DNA of 64,000 nt, taken from assembly GCA_036774405.1 (NCBI GenBank), contig DAIPBO010000010.1:1-64000 (forward strand), written 5' to 3'. The DNA comes from JAAYDS01 sp012729155. GTDB lineage: Bacteria; Chloroflexota; Anaerolineae; UBA1429. This document shows positions 8,876 to 17,430 of this stretch, piece by piece. The first letter of the stretch is position 1; each line of letters opens with the position of its first letter. The notes beneath the pieces are model-generated. The model did no database searches. It was not told the origin of the DNA and was given only the letters and a program-made list of their open reading frames with translations. The translations under genes and the position numbers were made by a program.

Positions 8876-9865
8876 GTGGCCCGAAAGCTTGCACTTGGAG
8901 ACCTGTTTCTGCTCAGGCACCTTGAGGAGCGAGGCGTAAGGTTTGACCTGCGCAATTCGCTAGTTCATCCCGCCACGCCTTCGCAGGCGGCGCTCGTTGG
9001 CCTCTTGACGCGCTATCGTTTTGGCGCCGTCACCTGCATACATGATGAAGACGGCCAGGGTGGCTTTGTGCAGGTATGGCCACATGGTGGTTCTCTCTCC
9101 TGGCATCTAGCCTATATCGCCCCCTCTCTGGATGAGCGCCCTGATGCGGCGGCCATCTGGCACGGCATGCTCGGGCAACTGTTGCGGTTGGCTTCTAGCG
9201 AGGGGGCGTTGCGCGTCTTTGCGCGCTGCGTAGAAGACGCCGAGACAGAGGGTACCCTGCGGCAGCGCGGCTTTGGCCTGGTGACGAGAGAAGAGGTCTT
9301 TGTGCTCACAATGCCGCCTTCGCCAGCCCCGGCGCCGCGCGGATTGCGGCGTTTTGACGAGTCGGACCGCTGGCCATTGCGTCAGCTCTATGGTCAAGCA
9401 GTACCCTCGCTTGTGCAAAAGGCCGAAGGATTTAGCCCTCAGGAGCTGATCTCGCCGCTACAGAGCCTGGCCTCGCCTCCTGAGGACCACTATGTCTGGG
9501 TCGATCGAGGAGAGATCATCGCGCACTTTGCCGTGAGCCGAGGTCGAGCGGGCACCTGGATGGACTGTGTGGTGCGTCCAGATCGTCGTGGCGACGCCCT
9601 GCCCCAGATGCATCATATCCTATCGCAGCAGCCCTGTTCACCTGACCGCCCGCTCTATGTCTGTGTACCGGACTATGCTGTGGGGCTGGGCTGGCTGTTG
9701 CGTACGCTGGGGTTTGAGACATTTGCGCGCCAGGCGGTGATGGCGGCTCACACCGCCGCACGCGAGGCGGTAGCGCGCCAGGCGCTCATGCCAGGCCTTG
9801 AGGGGGTTGACTGCGGCGCGCCGGTGACTACAGTCAGCCAAAACTCGCTGCAGAGCCCGAGTTAG
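8876..9865 (+). CDS. GNAT-like acyltransferase family protein
   Basis: About 329 aa. The protein looks like a double GNAT fold: a first half with VQVWPHGGSLSWHLAYIAP and LRQRGFGLVTREEVFVL (typical end of a GNAT domain) and a second half with HFAVSRGRAGTWMDCVVRPD and LGFETFARQAVM. No clear acetyl-CoA pyrophosphate loop (Q/RxxGxG/A) is seen, so activity is uncertain. I prefer GTG 8876, nine bases after GGAGAT, over TTG 8846. It sits 16 bases before the SpoIIIAA-like gene and is probably in the same transcript. Confidence 0.55.
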   Translation: MARKLALGDLFLLRHLEERGVRFDLRNSLVHPATPSQAALVGLLTRYRFGAVTCIHDEDGQGGFVQVWPHGGSLSWHLAYIAPSLDERPDAAAIWHGMLGQLLRLASSEGALRVFARCVEDAETEGTLRQRGFGLVTREEVFVLTMPPSPAPAPRGLRRFDESDRWPLRQLYGQAVPSLVQKAEGFSPQELISPLQSLASPPEDHYVWVDRGEIIAHFAVSRGRAGTWMDCVVRPDRRGDALPQMHHILSQQPCSPDRPLYVCVPDYAVGLGWLLRTLGFETFARQAVMAAHTAAREAVARQALMPGLEGVDCGAPVTTVSQNSLQSPS

Positions 9866-9881
9866 CTACTTGAGGAGATGC

Positions 9882-11420
9882 ATGTCACTGCAGATTACCG
9901 ATAACATCGATGCGTTGATTGCGGTTCTGCCGGCCGAGATCGCCAAAGCTCTCTACGAGGCCAATCGCTTTGACGATCTGCTCGAGGTGGTGCTTGACCT
10001 GGGGCGTCCATGCGAGGCGCGCTACGCTGGCGCCGAGGTGCGCCTGAGTGAGCATGAGGTGGCGCAGGACGATATCGACTATGTGGTGCAGCATATCGGC
10101 GATTTCGGCGATGACAACCGGGCCGGCATCGAGCGCACCCTGCATCGTATCTCGGCTATCCGCAACCGTCGCGGCCGCATCATCGGCCTCACTTGCCGGG
10201 TGGGGCGAGCCGTGTTCGGCACCATCGACATCATCACCGATATCATCGAATCGGGCCAGAGCGTGCTGTTGCTGGGCAAACCTGGCGTTGGCAAGACGAC
10301 CATGCTGCGAGAAGTGGCACGGGTGCTGGCAGAGCACAAGCGCGTGGTCATTGTTGACACCTCAAACGAGATCGGCGGTGATGGTGATATTCCGCATCCG
10401 GCCATTGGGCGCGCCCGCCGCATGCACGTGCCTACGCCGGCGTTACAGCACGCGGTGATGATTGAGGCTGTCGAGAACCATATGCCCGAGGTGATCGTCA
10501 TCGACGAGATCGGCACCGAGCTCGAGGCCGCCGCTGCTCGCACCATCGCTGAACGTGGTGTGCAACTGGTGGGCACTGCCCACGGCCAGACGCTCGACAA
10601 CCTGATGATGAACCCCACTTTGTGTGACCTGGTGGGAGGTATTCAGACGGTGACCCTGAGCGACGAGGAGGCGCGACGTCGCGGCACGCAGAAATCGGTG
10701 CTTGAGCGCAAGGCACCCCCCACGTTTGATGTGGTGGTTGAGATTCAGGGGTATGATACCGTCGCAGTGCGTGGCAACGTGGCTGAGGCGGTAGATATGA
10801 TCTTGCGTGGCCGCACCTTGCCCGCCGAGGTGCGTGTGAGACAGGATTCTGGCGTGATCCACAAGACGCAGGAAGTGGTGCAACGGCTGCCCAGCATCGA
10901 GCGCAGCGAAGAGCTCCAAGCCGTGCGCCCCTCGTTCTCACGGCGCGAGCACGAGACGTTGCACATCTTCCCCTATGGGTTGAACCAGGATCGCATCCGC
11001 AGCGCAGCGCGGCGTTTGCGACTGTCGGTGGAGCTCGTCAATCAACTGCGCGAGGCCGATGCTCTCTTTACGCTGCGCAACTATTATCGCAAACGCCCAC
11101 AGGTGATCTCTGACGCCGAGCGGCGCGGCATTCCGGTCTATGTGTTGCGTAACAACACCGAGACACAGATGGAGCGCTACCTGGTCGAGATCTTTGGGTT
11201 GGCGCAGATGCCCGATGACCAAGAGATCACCGATGCCCTGGCTCAAGCGCGCGATGCCATCTTGCGCATCCAGGCTGGCGAGCGCACTGCGGTGCAGTTG
11301 CCCTCACAGGCGGCGCATATCCGCCGCTTGCAGCACGATTTGGCCCGCCAAGCCAACCTGACGTCGCGCAGCGCCGGCGACGAGCCACAGCGTCATGTCA
11401 CCATCTTTGCGAACCGCTAG
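9882..11420 (+). CDS. SpoIIIAA-like/R3H ATPase (Ycf45 family)
   Basis: 512 aa. Walker A is GKPGVGKTT (near residue 130) and Walker B is VIVIDEIGTELEA (~205). The N-terminal half matches the ATPase of stage III sporulation protein AA and plastid Ycf45. The C-terminal segment (NQDRIRSAARRLRLSVELV) looks like an R3H-type or related nucleic-acid-binding tail. The family occurs in cyanobacteria and Chloroflexi, with a presumed nucleic-acid or secretion-related role that has not been defined. ATG 9882 follows GAGGAGAT. Next to tmk, darA and gmk it heads a run of genes on one strand. Confidence 0.85.
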   Translation: MSLQITDNIDALIAVLPAEIAKALYEANRFDDLLEVVLDLGRPCEARYAGAEVRLSEHEVAQDDIDYVVQHIGDFGDDNRAGIERTLHRISAIRNRRGRIIGLTCRVGRAVFGTIDIITDIIESGQSVLLLGKPGVGKTTMLREVARVLAEHKRVVIVDTSNEIGGDGDIPHPAIGRARRMHVPTPALQHAVMIEAVENHMPEVIVIDEIGTELEAAAARTIAERGVQLVGTAHGQTLDNLMMNPTLCDLVGGIQTVTLSDEEARRRGTQKSVLERKAPPTFDVVVEIQGYDTVAVRGNVAEAVDMILRGRTLPAEVRVRQDSGVIHKTQEVVQRLPSIERSEELQAVRPSFSRREHETLHIFPYGLNQDRIRSAARRLRLSVELVNQLREADALFTLRNYYRKRPQVISDAERRGIPVYVLRNNTETQMERYLVEIFGLAQMPDDQEITDALAQARDAILRIQAGERTAVQLPSQAAHIRRLQHDLARQANLTSRSAGDEPQRHVTIFANR

Positions 11421-11429
11421 GCGCCGCGC

Positions 11430-12062
11430 ATGGGTGGGCTAGTCGCACTCGAGGGGCCAGACGGCAGTGGCAAGTCGACGCAGCTATGCCTACTACGCGA
11501 GGTGCTCGAAGGGCGCCAGCTGGATGTGGTGTGGACGCGCGAGCCGGGCGGCACCGTTATAGGTGAACAGATTCGCACCGTGCTGCACGATCTGGCCAAC
11601 GACGCCATGTTGCCGATAACCGAGGCGCTGCTATACTCGGCAGCAAGGGCACAGCATGTCGCAGAGGTCATCAGGCCGGCCCTGGCTCGCGGGGCACTGG
11701 TGATTACCGATCGCTATGCGGCCTCTACTTTGGCCTATCAGGGCTATGGCCATGGTCTGGATATCGATATGCTGCGGCAGATCACTGTTTTGGTGACGGG
11801 CGGTGTGATACCCGATCTGACGATCTATCTGGACTTGCCAGCTGAGCGTGGTCTGGAGCGCAAGCTTGTCGATCGCTCTGCGGGGCAAGGCGAGTGGAAC
11901 CGAATGGATCAGCAGGCGCTCGTCTTTCATCGCGCTGTTCGTGCCGGGTATCTGGAGATGGCCCAGGCTGAGACGGAGCGTTGGCTCGTTTTGGACGCAG
12001 ATGATACGATGCAGGCGATCCATCAACAGATTATGGCGCGCATCGAGCCACTACTGACATAA
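11430..12062 (+). CDS. tmk: Thymidylate kinase
   Basis: 210 aa. Phosphorylates dTMP to dTDP. The P-loop is EGPDGSGKST near the N-terminus, the DR(Y/H) motif is DRYAAST with YQG after it, and the lid region (RSAGQGEWNRMD) carries Arg. Length is normal for bacterial Tmk. It lies 9 bases after the SpoIIIAA-like gene and 13 before darA, so it is almost certainly co-transcribed. Confidence 0.95.
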   Translation: MGGLVALEGPDGSGKSTQLCLLREVLEGRQLDVVWTREPGGTVIGEQIRTVLHDLANDAMLPITEALLYSAARAQHVAEVIRPALARGALVITDRYAASTLAYQGYGHGLDIDMLRQITVLVTGGVIPDLTIYLDLPAERGLERKLVDRSAGQGEWNRMDQQALVFHRAVRAGYLEMAQAETERWLVLDADDTMQAIHQQIMARIEPLLT

Positions 12063-12075
12063 AGGGAGACTGCCC

Positions 12076-12411
12076 ATGGGAACCAAGCTGATTGTGGCTA
12101 TTGTACACAGCGACGACGCCGACCAGCTCACAACGGCCCTGCGCGAGGGCGGCTTTTCCTCTACCAAGATCAGCACCACTGGAGGCTTTTTGCGCGAGGG
12201 CAATGCGACCATGCTGGTGGGCACTGAGGAGCAGAACGTGCCCAGGGTGCTCGAGATCATCAAGAACAACTGCCATACGCGCACCCAGTATGTGAACCCC
12301 CTGCCACCTGTGATGGAGCCGGGTGAGCTCTATATGCCCAACCCGGTTGAGGTGCAGGTGGGCGGGGCGGTCATCTTTGTCGTCGATGTGGAGCGCCTCA
12401 TCCGATACTGA
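12076..12411 (+). CDS. darA: Cyclic-di-AMP receptor (DarA/PstA/YaaQ family)
   Basis: 111 aa. A PII-like small signalling protein. The family motif TGGFLREGNATMLVG (residues ~35-49) forms the nucleotide pocket in DarA of Bacillus and Listeria. The beta strand EVQVGGAVIFVVDVERL closes the fold. In Bacillus subtilis the homologue yaaQ is also directly downstream of tmk, so the neighbourhood is conserved across phyla. GGGAG precedes the ATG. No diadenylate cyclase gene is in the window. Confidence 0.88.
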   Translation: MGTKLIVAIVHSDDADQLTTALREGGFSSTKISTTGGFLREGNATMLVGTEEQNVPRVLEIIKNNCHTRTQYVNPLPPVMEPGELYMPNPVEVQVGGAVIFVVDVERLIRY

Positions 12412-12433
12412 TCGGATACGATCCTGCTAACAC

Positions 12434-12467
12434 GACTCGCGCCCTGAAGGCATCGGTGGCGCGAGTC
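12434..12467 (+). terminator. Hairpin between darA and gmk
   Basis: GACTCGCGCC (12434-12443) and GGCGCGAGTC (12458-12467) are perfect 10-bp inverted repeats with a 14-base loop. Only a weak T content follows (TGTTG), so termination may be partial or Rho-dependent. Confidence 0.5.
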
Positions 12468-12489
12468 TGTTGACTCAGAGAGGTTGCGT

Positions 12490-13128
12490 GTGGAGCCAAC
12501 AGAGCTGGCCGATCGAGCCATAGAGCCCTATCTAAGCCCTGCCCCCGTGCTGGCCATCATCACGGGGCCGAGTGGTGTGGGCAAAGATAGTGTTATGCAT
12601 TGCATGGTGGCGCAGGGAGCTCGGTTTCATTTTGTGGTGACGGCCACCGATCGCCCCAAGCGTCCTGGCGAGGTACATGGTGAGGATTACTACTTTGTCA
12701 CCACGGCCGAGTTTCAGGCAATGATCGATGGGGATGAACTGTTCGAGTATGCCTGGGTGTACAACCAATGGAAGGGCGTGCCCAAGCAGCACGCCCGCCA
12801 GGCCCTCGCCAGTGGCCACGATGTGATCATGCGCGTTGATCTCGCCGGGGCCGACACCATCCGTGCCAAGGTCCCCGGGGCGGTGACCATCTTTCTGGCG
12901 CCGCCCTCGCTGGCGGTGCTCGAGGAGCGCCTACGACAACGCCAGACTGACTCTGAAGAGGCCATAGGCGCGCGCCTGGAAAGTGCGGCGCGCGAAGTGT
13001 TGCGTGCCAGCACCTATGACTATGTGGTCATCAACCGCCAGGACGATCTGGATGGCGCCGCCCGCCATGTAATGGCTATCATGGAGGCCGAACGCCACCG
13101 CGCCAAGCGTGTCTCGATCGAATTCTAG
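12490..13128 (+). CDS. gmk: Guanylate kinase
   Basis: 212 aa. Converts GMP to GDP. The P-loop is ITGPSGVGKDSV; Asp follows the Lys, as in PhnN ribose-bisphosphokinases, rather than the usual Ser/Gly. GMP-binding features are seen (TATDRPKRPGEVHGEDYYFV, LFEYAWVYNQWKGVP). The Arg-rich lid RLRQRQTDSEEAI and the end segment YDYVVINRQDDLD are typical of Gmk. GTG 12490 follows AGAGAGG with good spacing; TTG 12484 is too close to that site. A Gmk paralogue or PhnN-like specificity cannot be excluded. Confidence 0.82.
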   Translation: MEPTELADRAIEPYLSPAPVLAIITGPSGVGKDSVMHCMVAQGARFHFVVTATDRPKRPGEVHGEDYYFVTTAEFQAMIDGDELFEYAWVYNQWKGVPKQHARQALASGHDVIMRVDLAGADTIRAKVPGAVTIFLAPPSLAVLEERLRQRQTDSEEAIGARLESAAREVLRASTYDYVVINRQDDLDGAARHVMAIMEAERHRAKRVSIEF

Positions 13129-13155
13129 CATATGAATGCTAACGAGGATGCCACC

Positions 13156-13929
13156 ATGTATCCGCAGGAGTCCGCGCCTTCGCCGTTGACCGTGCGCCTG
13201 CCTGTGCCCGCCACACGCCCGCTCTGCACCTACGTGATGGTAGCCCTGTTGGTCTTGGTGTGGCTGGCTACCACGGTGGTGGGTTTGTTGGCCGGCTTTG
13301 GGCTCAATGGCTCGCAGTCAATTCCCGTGCTGGTGGCGATGGGCGCCAAGGTCAACGAGTTAATTGTGCGTGGGCAATACTGGCGACTGCTGACGGCCAA
13401 CTTTTTGCACATCGGCCTGCTGCATCTGGGATTCAACACCTATGCGTTGCTGCTGTTTGGCACCGATATGGAGCGCCGTTTTGGGCATGGTCGCTTTCTG
13501 GCGCTCTATCTGCTATCGGGGCTAGGGGGCAGCGTGCTCAGTCTGGTGGGCAATGAGGCCATCTCGGCGGGGGCTTCGGGCGCCGTATTTGGGCTCTTGG
13601 GGGCAATGATCGCGTATTTCGTCACCTATCGCAGCGAGTTTGGCGGCTATGGGCAGCGGCGGCTCAGCAGTCTGCTGTTGGTGGCGGGCTATAACCTGGT
13701 GATGGGCTTTGTGATGCCGGGCATCGATAACCTGGGCCACATTGGGGGGCTGTTGGTGGGTCTGGCGCTGGGCTGGGCCTATTGCCCGCGCTATGTGGTA
13801 GAGGCCAACTATGGCGTCATGCCGCGGCTGCGCGACCGCTTTTCGCCCGTGCGGGCAGTGGCCCTTTCTCTGCTGACGCTGGTGGTGTTGGCAGTGCTGG
13901 TATCCTGGCGCATACGCGGCGGGGGATAG
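13156..13929 (+). CDS. Rhomboid family intramembrane serine protease
   Basis: About 257 aa with six to seven membrane helices. The catalytic serine lies in GASGAVFGLLG and the catalytic histidine in NLGHIGGLLVG. The N-terminal loop residues NFLHIGLLHLGFN (HxxxHxxxN) are also conserved. It cleaves membrane proteins within or near the membrane; substrates are unknown. ATG 13156 follows AACGAGGAT at good spacing. ATG 13132 is an alternative that would add eight residues. Confidence 0.9.
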   Translation: MYPQESAPSPLTVRLPVPATRPLCTYVMVALLVLVWLATTVVGLLAGFGLNGSQSIPVLVAMGAKVNELIVRGQYWRLLTANFLHIGLLHLGFNTYALLLFGTDMERRFGHGRFLALYLLSGLGGSVLSLVGNEAISAGASGAVFGLLGAMIAYFVTYRSEFGGYGQRRLSSLLLVAGYNLVMGFVMPGIDNLGHIGGLLVGLALGWAYCPRYVVEANYGVMPRLRDRFSPVRAVALSLLTLVVLAVLVSWRIRGGG

Positions 13930-13941
13930 CGAGGTGGTGAT

Positions 13942-14802
13942 ATGACGGTGCGACAGCCGGTAGTTGCTGGCCTGTTCTATCCAGCCGATCCGCGGAGCTG
14001 TACTCGCGAGATCGAGGCCTATCTCGGTGCAGTAGAACTCCCCGACGAACCGCTGGACTTTGTGGCTGGCATCGCGCCTCATGCCGGCTGGACCTATTCG
14101 GCCGAGACGGCGGCCCATACCCTGCTGGCGTTGGCGCAGCAAGAGCCCGATACGGTGGTGCTGTTCGGCGCTGTACACATGTGGGGGGTGCCTGGCGCCA
14201 GCATCTATGCTGAGGGCGCTTGGCGCACGCCTCTGGGCGATCTGCCGGTCGATGCTGAACTCGCCCAGGCAGTGGGTGCGGCGAGCGCTCTGGTTCGGGC
14301 AGTGCCGTCGGCGCACGCTCAGGAACATTCCATCGAAGTGCAGTTGCCCTTTGTGCGGCATCTGTTGCCCAGGGCGAGCATTCTGCCCATCGCTGTGCCG
14401 CCAATTGCCGAATCGTCCGATATCGGCCGTGCCGTAGCGCGCGCAACACAGCAGCTCGGTCGACGGGCAGTTGCCTTGGGCAGCACCGATCTGACGCACT
14501 ATGGGCCTCGCTATAGCAATACCCCGGCTGGTGTTGGCGAGGAGGGGCTGCGCTGGACACACGAGAACGATCGTCGTGTGCTGTCGCGCATCGAGCAGCT
14601 CGATGCACCTGGCGTACTGAGCGAGGTGCGTGCGCACCACAACGCCTGCGGCGCTGGCGCGGTAGCCGCTGCCATCGGCTTTGCTGTCGAGCTGGGCGCC
14701 ACACGTGGTATGTTGTTGCACTATACCACCAGCTACGAGGTCATGCCGCTCGATGCACCGTCTGACCTGGTGGGCTACGGTGCCATGGCGCTCGTGAGGT
14801 GA
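13942..14802 (+). CDS. amrB: Memo-like protein (AmmeMemoRadiSam system protein B)
   Basis: 286 aa. Begins with the family signature AGLFYPADP and contains IAPHAGWTYS (metal-ligand His), GAVHMWG and AHHNACGAG (Cys), the residues that bind metal in the LigB/Memo fold. Memo-like proteins are often beside AmrA and a radical SAM protein, but neither partner is here, so the biochemical role is open. GAGGTGGT precedes the ATG. The TGA overlaps the priA start by four bases. Confidence 0.9.
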   Translation: MTVRQPVVAGLFYPADPRSCTREIEAYLGAVELPDEPLDFVAGIAPHAGWTYSAETAAHTLLALAQQEPDTVVLFGAVHMWGVPGASIYAEGAWRTPLGDLPVDAELAQAVGAASALVRAVPSAHAQEHSIEVQLPFVRHLLPRASILPIAVPPIAESSDIGRAVARATQQLGRRAVALGSTDLTHYGPRYSNTPAGVGEEGLRWTHENDRRVLSRIEQLDAPGVLSEVRAHHNACGAGAVAAAIGFAVELGATRGMLLHYTTSYEVMPLDAPSDLVGYGAMALVR

Positions 14803-17381
14803 TCGCCGCTGTGCCAGGCGCTGCCAAGGGGCTGCTCTTTGCACGCATCGTGGTCGACTCGAGCCTGACGGTCAGTGGTGTCGCTTTTGGGGGCGATGAG
14901 ACAGGGCCTGAGGATGAGGGGTGGTTGCAGCGCTCCTTTCACTATGCCATCCCCGAGGAACTGCATGACAAGTTGCGTCCGGGCCAACTGGTCTGGGTGC
15001 CGTTTGGGGCCCGCCAGCTGCAGGGCATCGCTATCGGTTTGGACGAGCAGTCGCCCGTGGCCGAGACGCGAGAGGTGCACTCGATTCTCGATCAGGAGCC
15101 GGCTCTCTCGTCCGAACAATTGGCCCTGGGCCAGTGGGTCAGCGAGCACTATCTCACACCGCTCCACGCGGCGCTTTTTGCCATGGTGCCTCCGGGCCTG
15201 CAGCAGCGAGCCGAGACACGCTATGAGCTGACACCACGCGAGACGCCAGACGGGCTCAAGCCAACGCAGCACAAGCTCTATCTTTTGCTGCGTGAGCACG
15301 GCCCCCTCAGCGCCAAAGAACTAGGCCGCCTCGCGCCCACCCGCAACTGGCGCTCGCATCTGCGGCCACTGCTAGCGGCCGGCTATGTGCGGCAAACGGT
15401 ATTGCTGCGCCCCCCAAGCGTGCGCCCGCACTATGAGACGCTGGCCCGGCTGGCCGTTGTCGACCGACGATGTTGGCCCACTGCGCGTGCGCACCGGCAA
15501 CTGGCCGTGCTCGAGCTGTTGGCGCTGCGTCAAAGGCAGAGTTCGGGCTGGACGCGTCTGGCCGATCTCAGGCAGCAGGCCGATGCCACCCCCGCGATAC
15601 TGCACAGTCTCGCCGACAAGGGTCTGGTGGAGGTGCGCCGCGAGCAGGTCTGGCGCGACCCTCTGGCAGGCACCCGCTTTGTGCCCATCGCGCCGCCGCA
15701 GCTCACGCCCGATCAGGAGGGGGCCTGGGAGGCGATCGCTGCCGACCTCGATGCGCCAGCCGGTCGGCCCTTTCTGCTACAGGGAGTGACTGGCTCGGGC
15801 AAGACCGAGATCTATCTACGCGCCGTTGCGCGCGCGCTGGAGCAGGGGCGCAGTGCGATTGTGCTCGTGCCCGAGATCGCTCTCACACCCCAGACCATTC
15901 GACGTTTTGGGGCACGCTTCCCCGAGGTGCTGGCGGTGATGCATGGCTCCCTGTCGCCTGGTGAGCGTTATGATCAGTGGCGGCGTATTCGGGCCGGCGA
16001 ACTGCGGGTGGTGGTAGGGGCGCGATCGGCCATCTTTGCGCCGGTGCAGCGGCTTGGCGTGGTGGTGGTCGATGAGGAGCACGAGTGGACCTACAAGCAA
16101 GACCAACAACTTCCGCACTACCATGCCCGTGAGGTGGCCATCGAAAGGGGGCGATTGGCCGGCGCCACGGTGGTGTTGGGCAGCGCGACGCCCGATCTGG
16201 GCACGTACTATCGCGCATGTCAGGGTGAACTACGGCTGTTGGCCCTGCCCCGCCGCGTTATGGGGCACCGCGGCGTCATCGGCCAGCTATTGGCCGAGAG
16301 CGGCGCCGCGCATTCGCGCTACACCGCCAGTAACGGCGATGCTCTCTATGCCGATCTGCCGCAGGTGCAGGTGGTCGATATGCGTGAAGAGCTGCGAGCG
16401 GGCCACAGCGCCATGTTCAGTCGGCCTCTCGATGTGGCTTTACGCGAGACGCTGGCAGCGGGTGAGCAAGCCATTCTGTTTGTCAACCGCCGTGGCACAG
16501 CCAGCGCCGTTGTATGCCGCGACTGTGGCCACGTCCTCGAGTGTCCACGTTGTCGGGTGGCTATGGCCTACCATGAGCAGCCGCTGATGTTGTACTGCCA
16601 CCACTGCGGGCGTCGTGCGCCGGTGCCAAGCCTCTGCCCACAGTGCGGCGGTCGGCGTATCCGCTACCTCAGCGCCGGAACCGAACGGGTTGAGCGCGAG
16701 GTACAGCTAGGGTATGCGCAAGCCGTCACGCTGCGCTGGGATAGCGACACAGCCACCTCAGTACAAGACCACGACGCCCTTCTGGAGCGGTTTGCGCGGC
16801 GCGAGGCCAATGTATTGGTGGGCACGCAGATGGTGGCCAAGGGGCTCGATCTGCCGCGGGTAACGCTGGTGGGTGTGGTGTTGGCCGATATCTCGCTGCA
16901 CCTGCCCGATCTGTATGCTGGCGAGCGCACCTTTCAATTGCTGACGCAGGTGGCGGGGCGTGCAGGGCGCAGCGTGTTGCCGGGACGGGTCATAATCCAG
17001 ACCTATCAGCCAGAGCATCCTTCCATTCAGGCCGCCATGCGGCACGACTATGAGGGTTTTGCCGAGGCCGAGCTGGGCTTTCGGCGCGAGATGGGTTATC
17101 CCCCCTACAGGCCATTGGCACGGTTAGAGTATGCTGACGCCGACGCTACACGCGCCCAAGGAGAGGCGTCGCGACTGGTCGATATGCTGAACACACGTAT
17201 TGCTCTGCTCGGACTCTATGGCACTAACGTGATCGGGCCTACCCCGCCCTACTTTCAACGCGAACGAGGCAAGTGGCGTTGGCAGGTGATGGTGCGTGGC
17301 CAGCATCTGACCGCGCTGCTCAGTGACCTGCGATTGCCGCTGGGCTGGCGGGTCGATATCGATCCGGTGACCTTGCTCTAG
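14799..17381 (+). CDS. priA: Primosomal protein N' (replication restart helicase PriA)
   Basis: 860 aa. Restarts stalled replication forks. The 3'-DNA-binding domain is N-terminal; Walker A is GVTGSGKTEIYLRA (~residue 329), Walker B is VVVDEEHEWTYKQ. The zinc cluster lies near 573-620 (CRDCGHVLECPRC, CHHCG, CPQCGG). Helicase motif QMVAKGLDLPRVTLV and motif VI QVAGRAGR follow. The start is GTG 14799, overlapping the upstream stop by four bases (GTGA), which indicates coupling. Somewhat longer than the E. coli protein (732 aa), the extra being in the N-terminal half. Confidence 0.95.
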   Translation: MIAAVPGAAKGLLFARIVVDSSLTVSGVAFGGDETGPEDEGWLQRSFHYAIPEELHDKLRPGQLVWVPFGARQLQGIAIGLDEQSPVAETREVHSILDQEPALSSEQLALGQWVSEHYLTPLHAALFAMVPPGLQQRAETRYELTPRETPDGLKPTQHKLYLLLREHGPLSAKELGRLAPTRNWRSHLRPLLAAGYVRQTVLLRPPSVRPHYETLARLAVVDRRCWPTARAHRQLAVLELLALRQRQSSGWTRLADLRQQADATPAILHSLADKGLVEVRREQVWRDPLAGTRFVPIAPPQLTPDQEGAWEAIAADLDAPAGRPFLLQGVTGSGKTEIYLRAVARALEQGRSAIVLVPEIALTPQTIRRFGARFPEVLAVMHGSLSPGERYDQWRRIRAGELRVVVGARSAIFAPVQRLGVVVVDEEHEWTYKQDQQLPHYHAREVAIERGRLAGATVVLGSATPDLGTYYRACQGELRLLALPRRVMGHRGVIGQLLAESGAAHSRYTASNGDALYADLPQVQVVDMREELRAGHSAMFSRPLDVALRETLAAGEQAILFVNRRGTASAVVCRDCGHVLECPRCRVAMAYHEQPLMLYCHHCGRRAPVPSLCPQCGGRRIRYLSAGTERVEREVQLGYAQAVTLRWDSDTATSVQDHDALLERFARREANVLVGTQMVAKGLDLPRVTLVGVVLADISLHLPDLYAGERTFQLLTQVAGRAGRSVLPGRVIIQTYQPEHPSIQAAMRHDYEGFAEAELGFRREMGYPPYRPLARLEYADADATRAQGEASRLVDMLNTRIALLGLYGTNVIGPTPPYFQRERGKWRWQVMVRGQHLTALLSDLRLPLGWRVDIDPVTLL

Positions 17382-17386
17382 CAGCA

Positions 17387-17413
17387 AAGGGCCAGGCGAT
17401 TAGCCTGGCCCTT
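17387..17413. terminator. Bidirectional terminator between priA and ribulokinase genes
   Basis: AAGGGCCAGGC (17387-17397) and GCCTGGCCCTT (17403-17413) form a perfect 11-bp stem with a 5-base loop between convergent genes. A-rich sequence on the left gives TTTGC on the minus strand. Confidence 0.8.
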
Positions 17414-17430
17414 GTCATCGTTCGTGCCCA

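Noticed and set aside
13522..14844. Long antisense open frame opposite the rhomboid and Memo-like genes
   Set aside because: It is a GC-rich shadow: the plus strand codes for conserved proteins with clear catalytic motifs, and the antisense product is Arg/His/Gln-rich without a domain.
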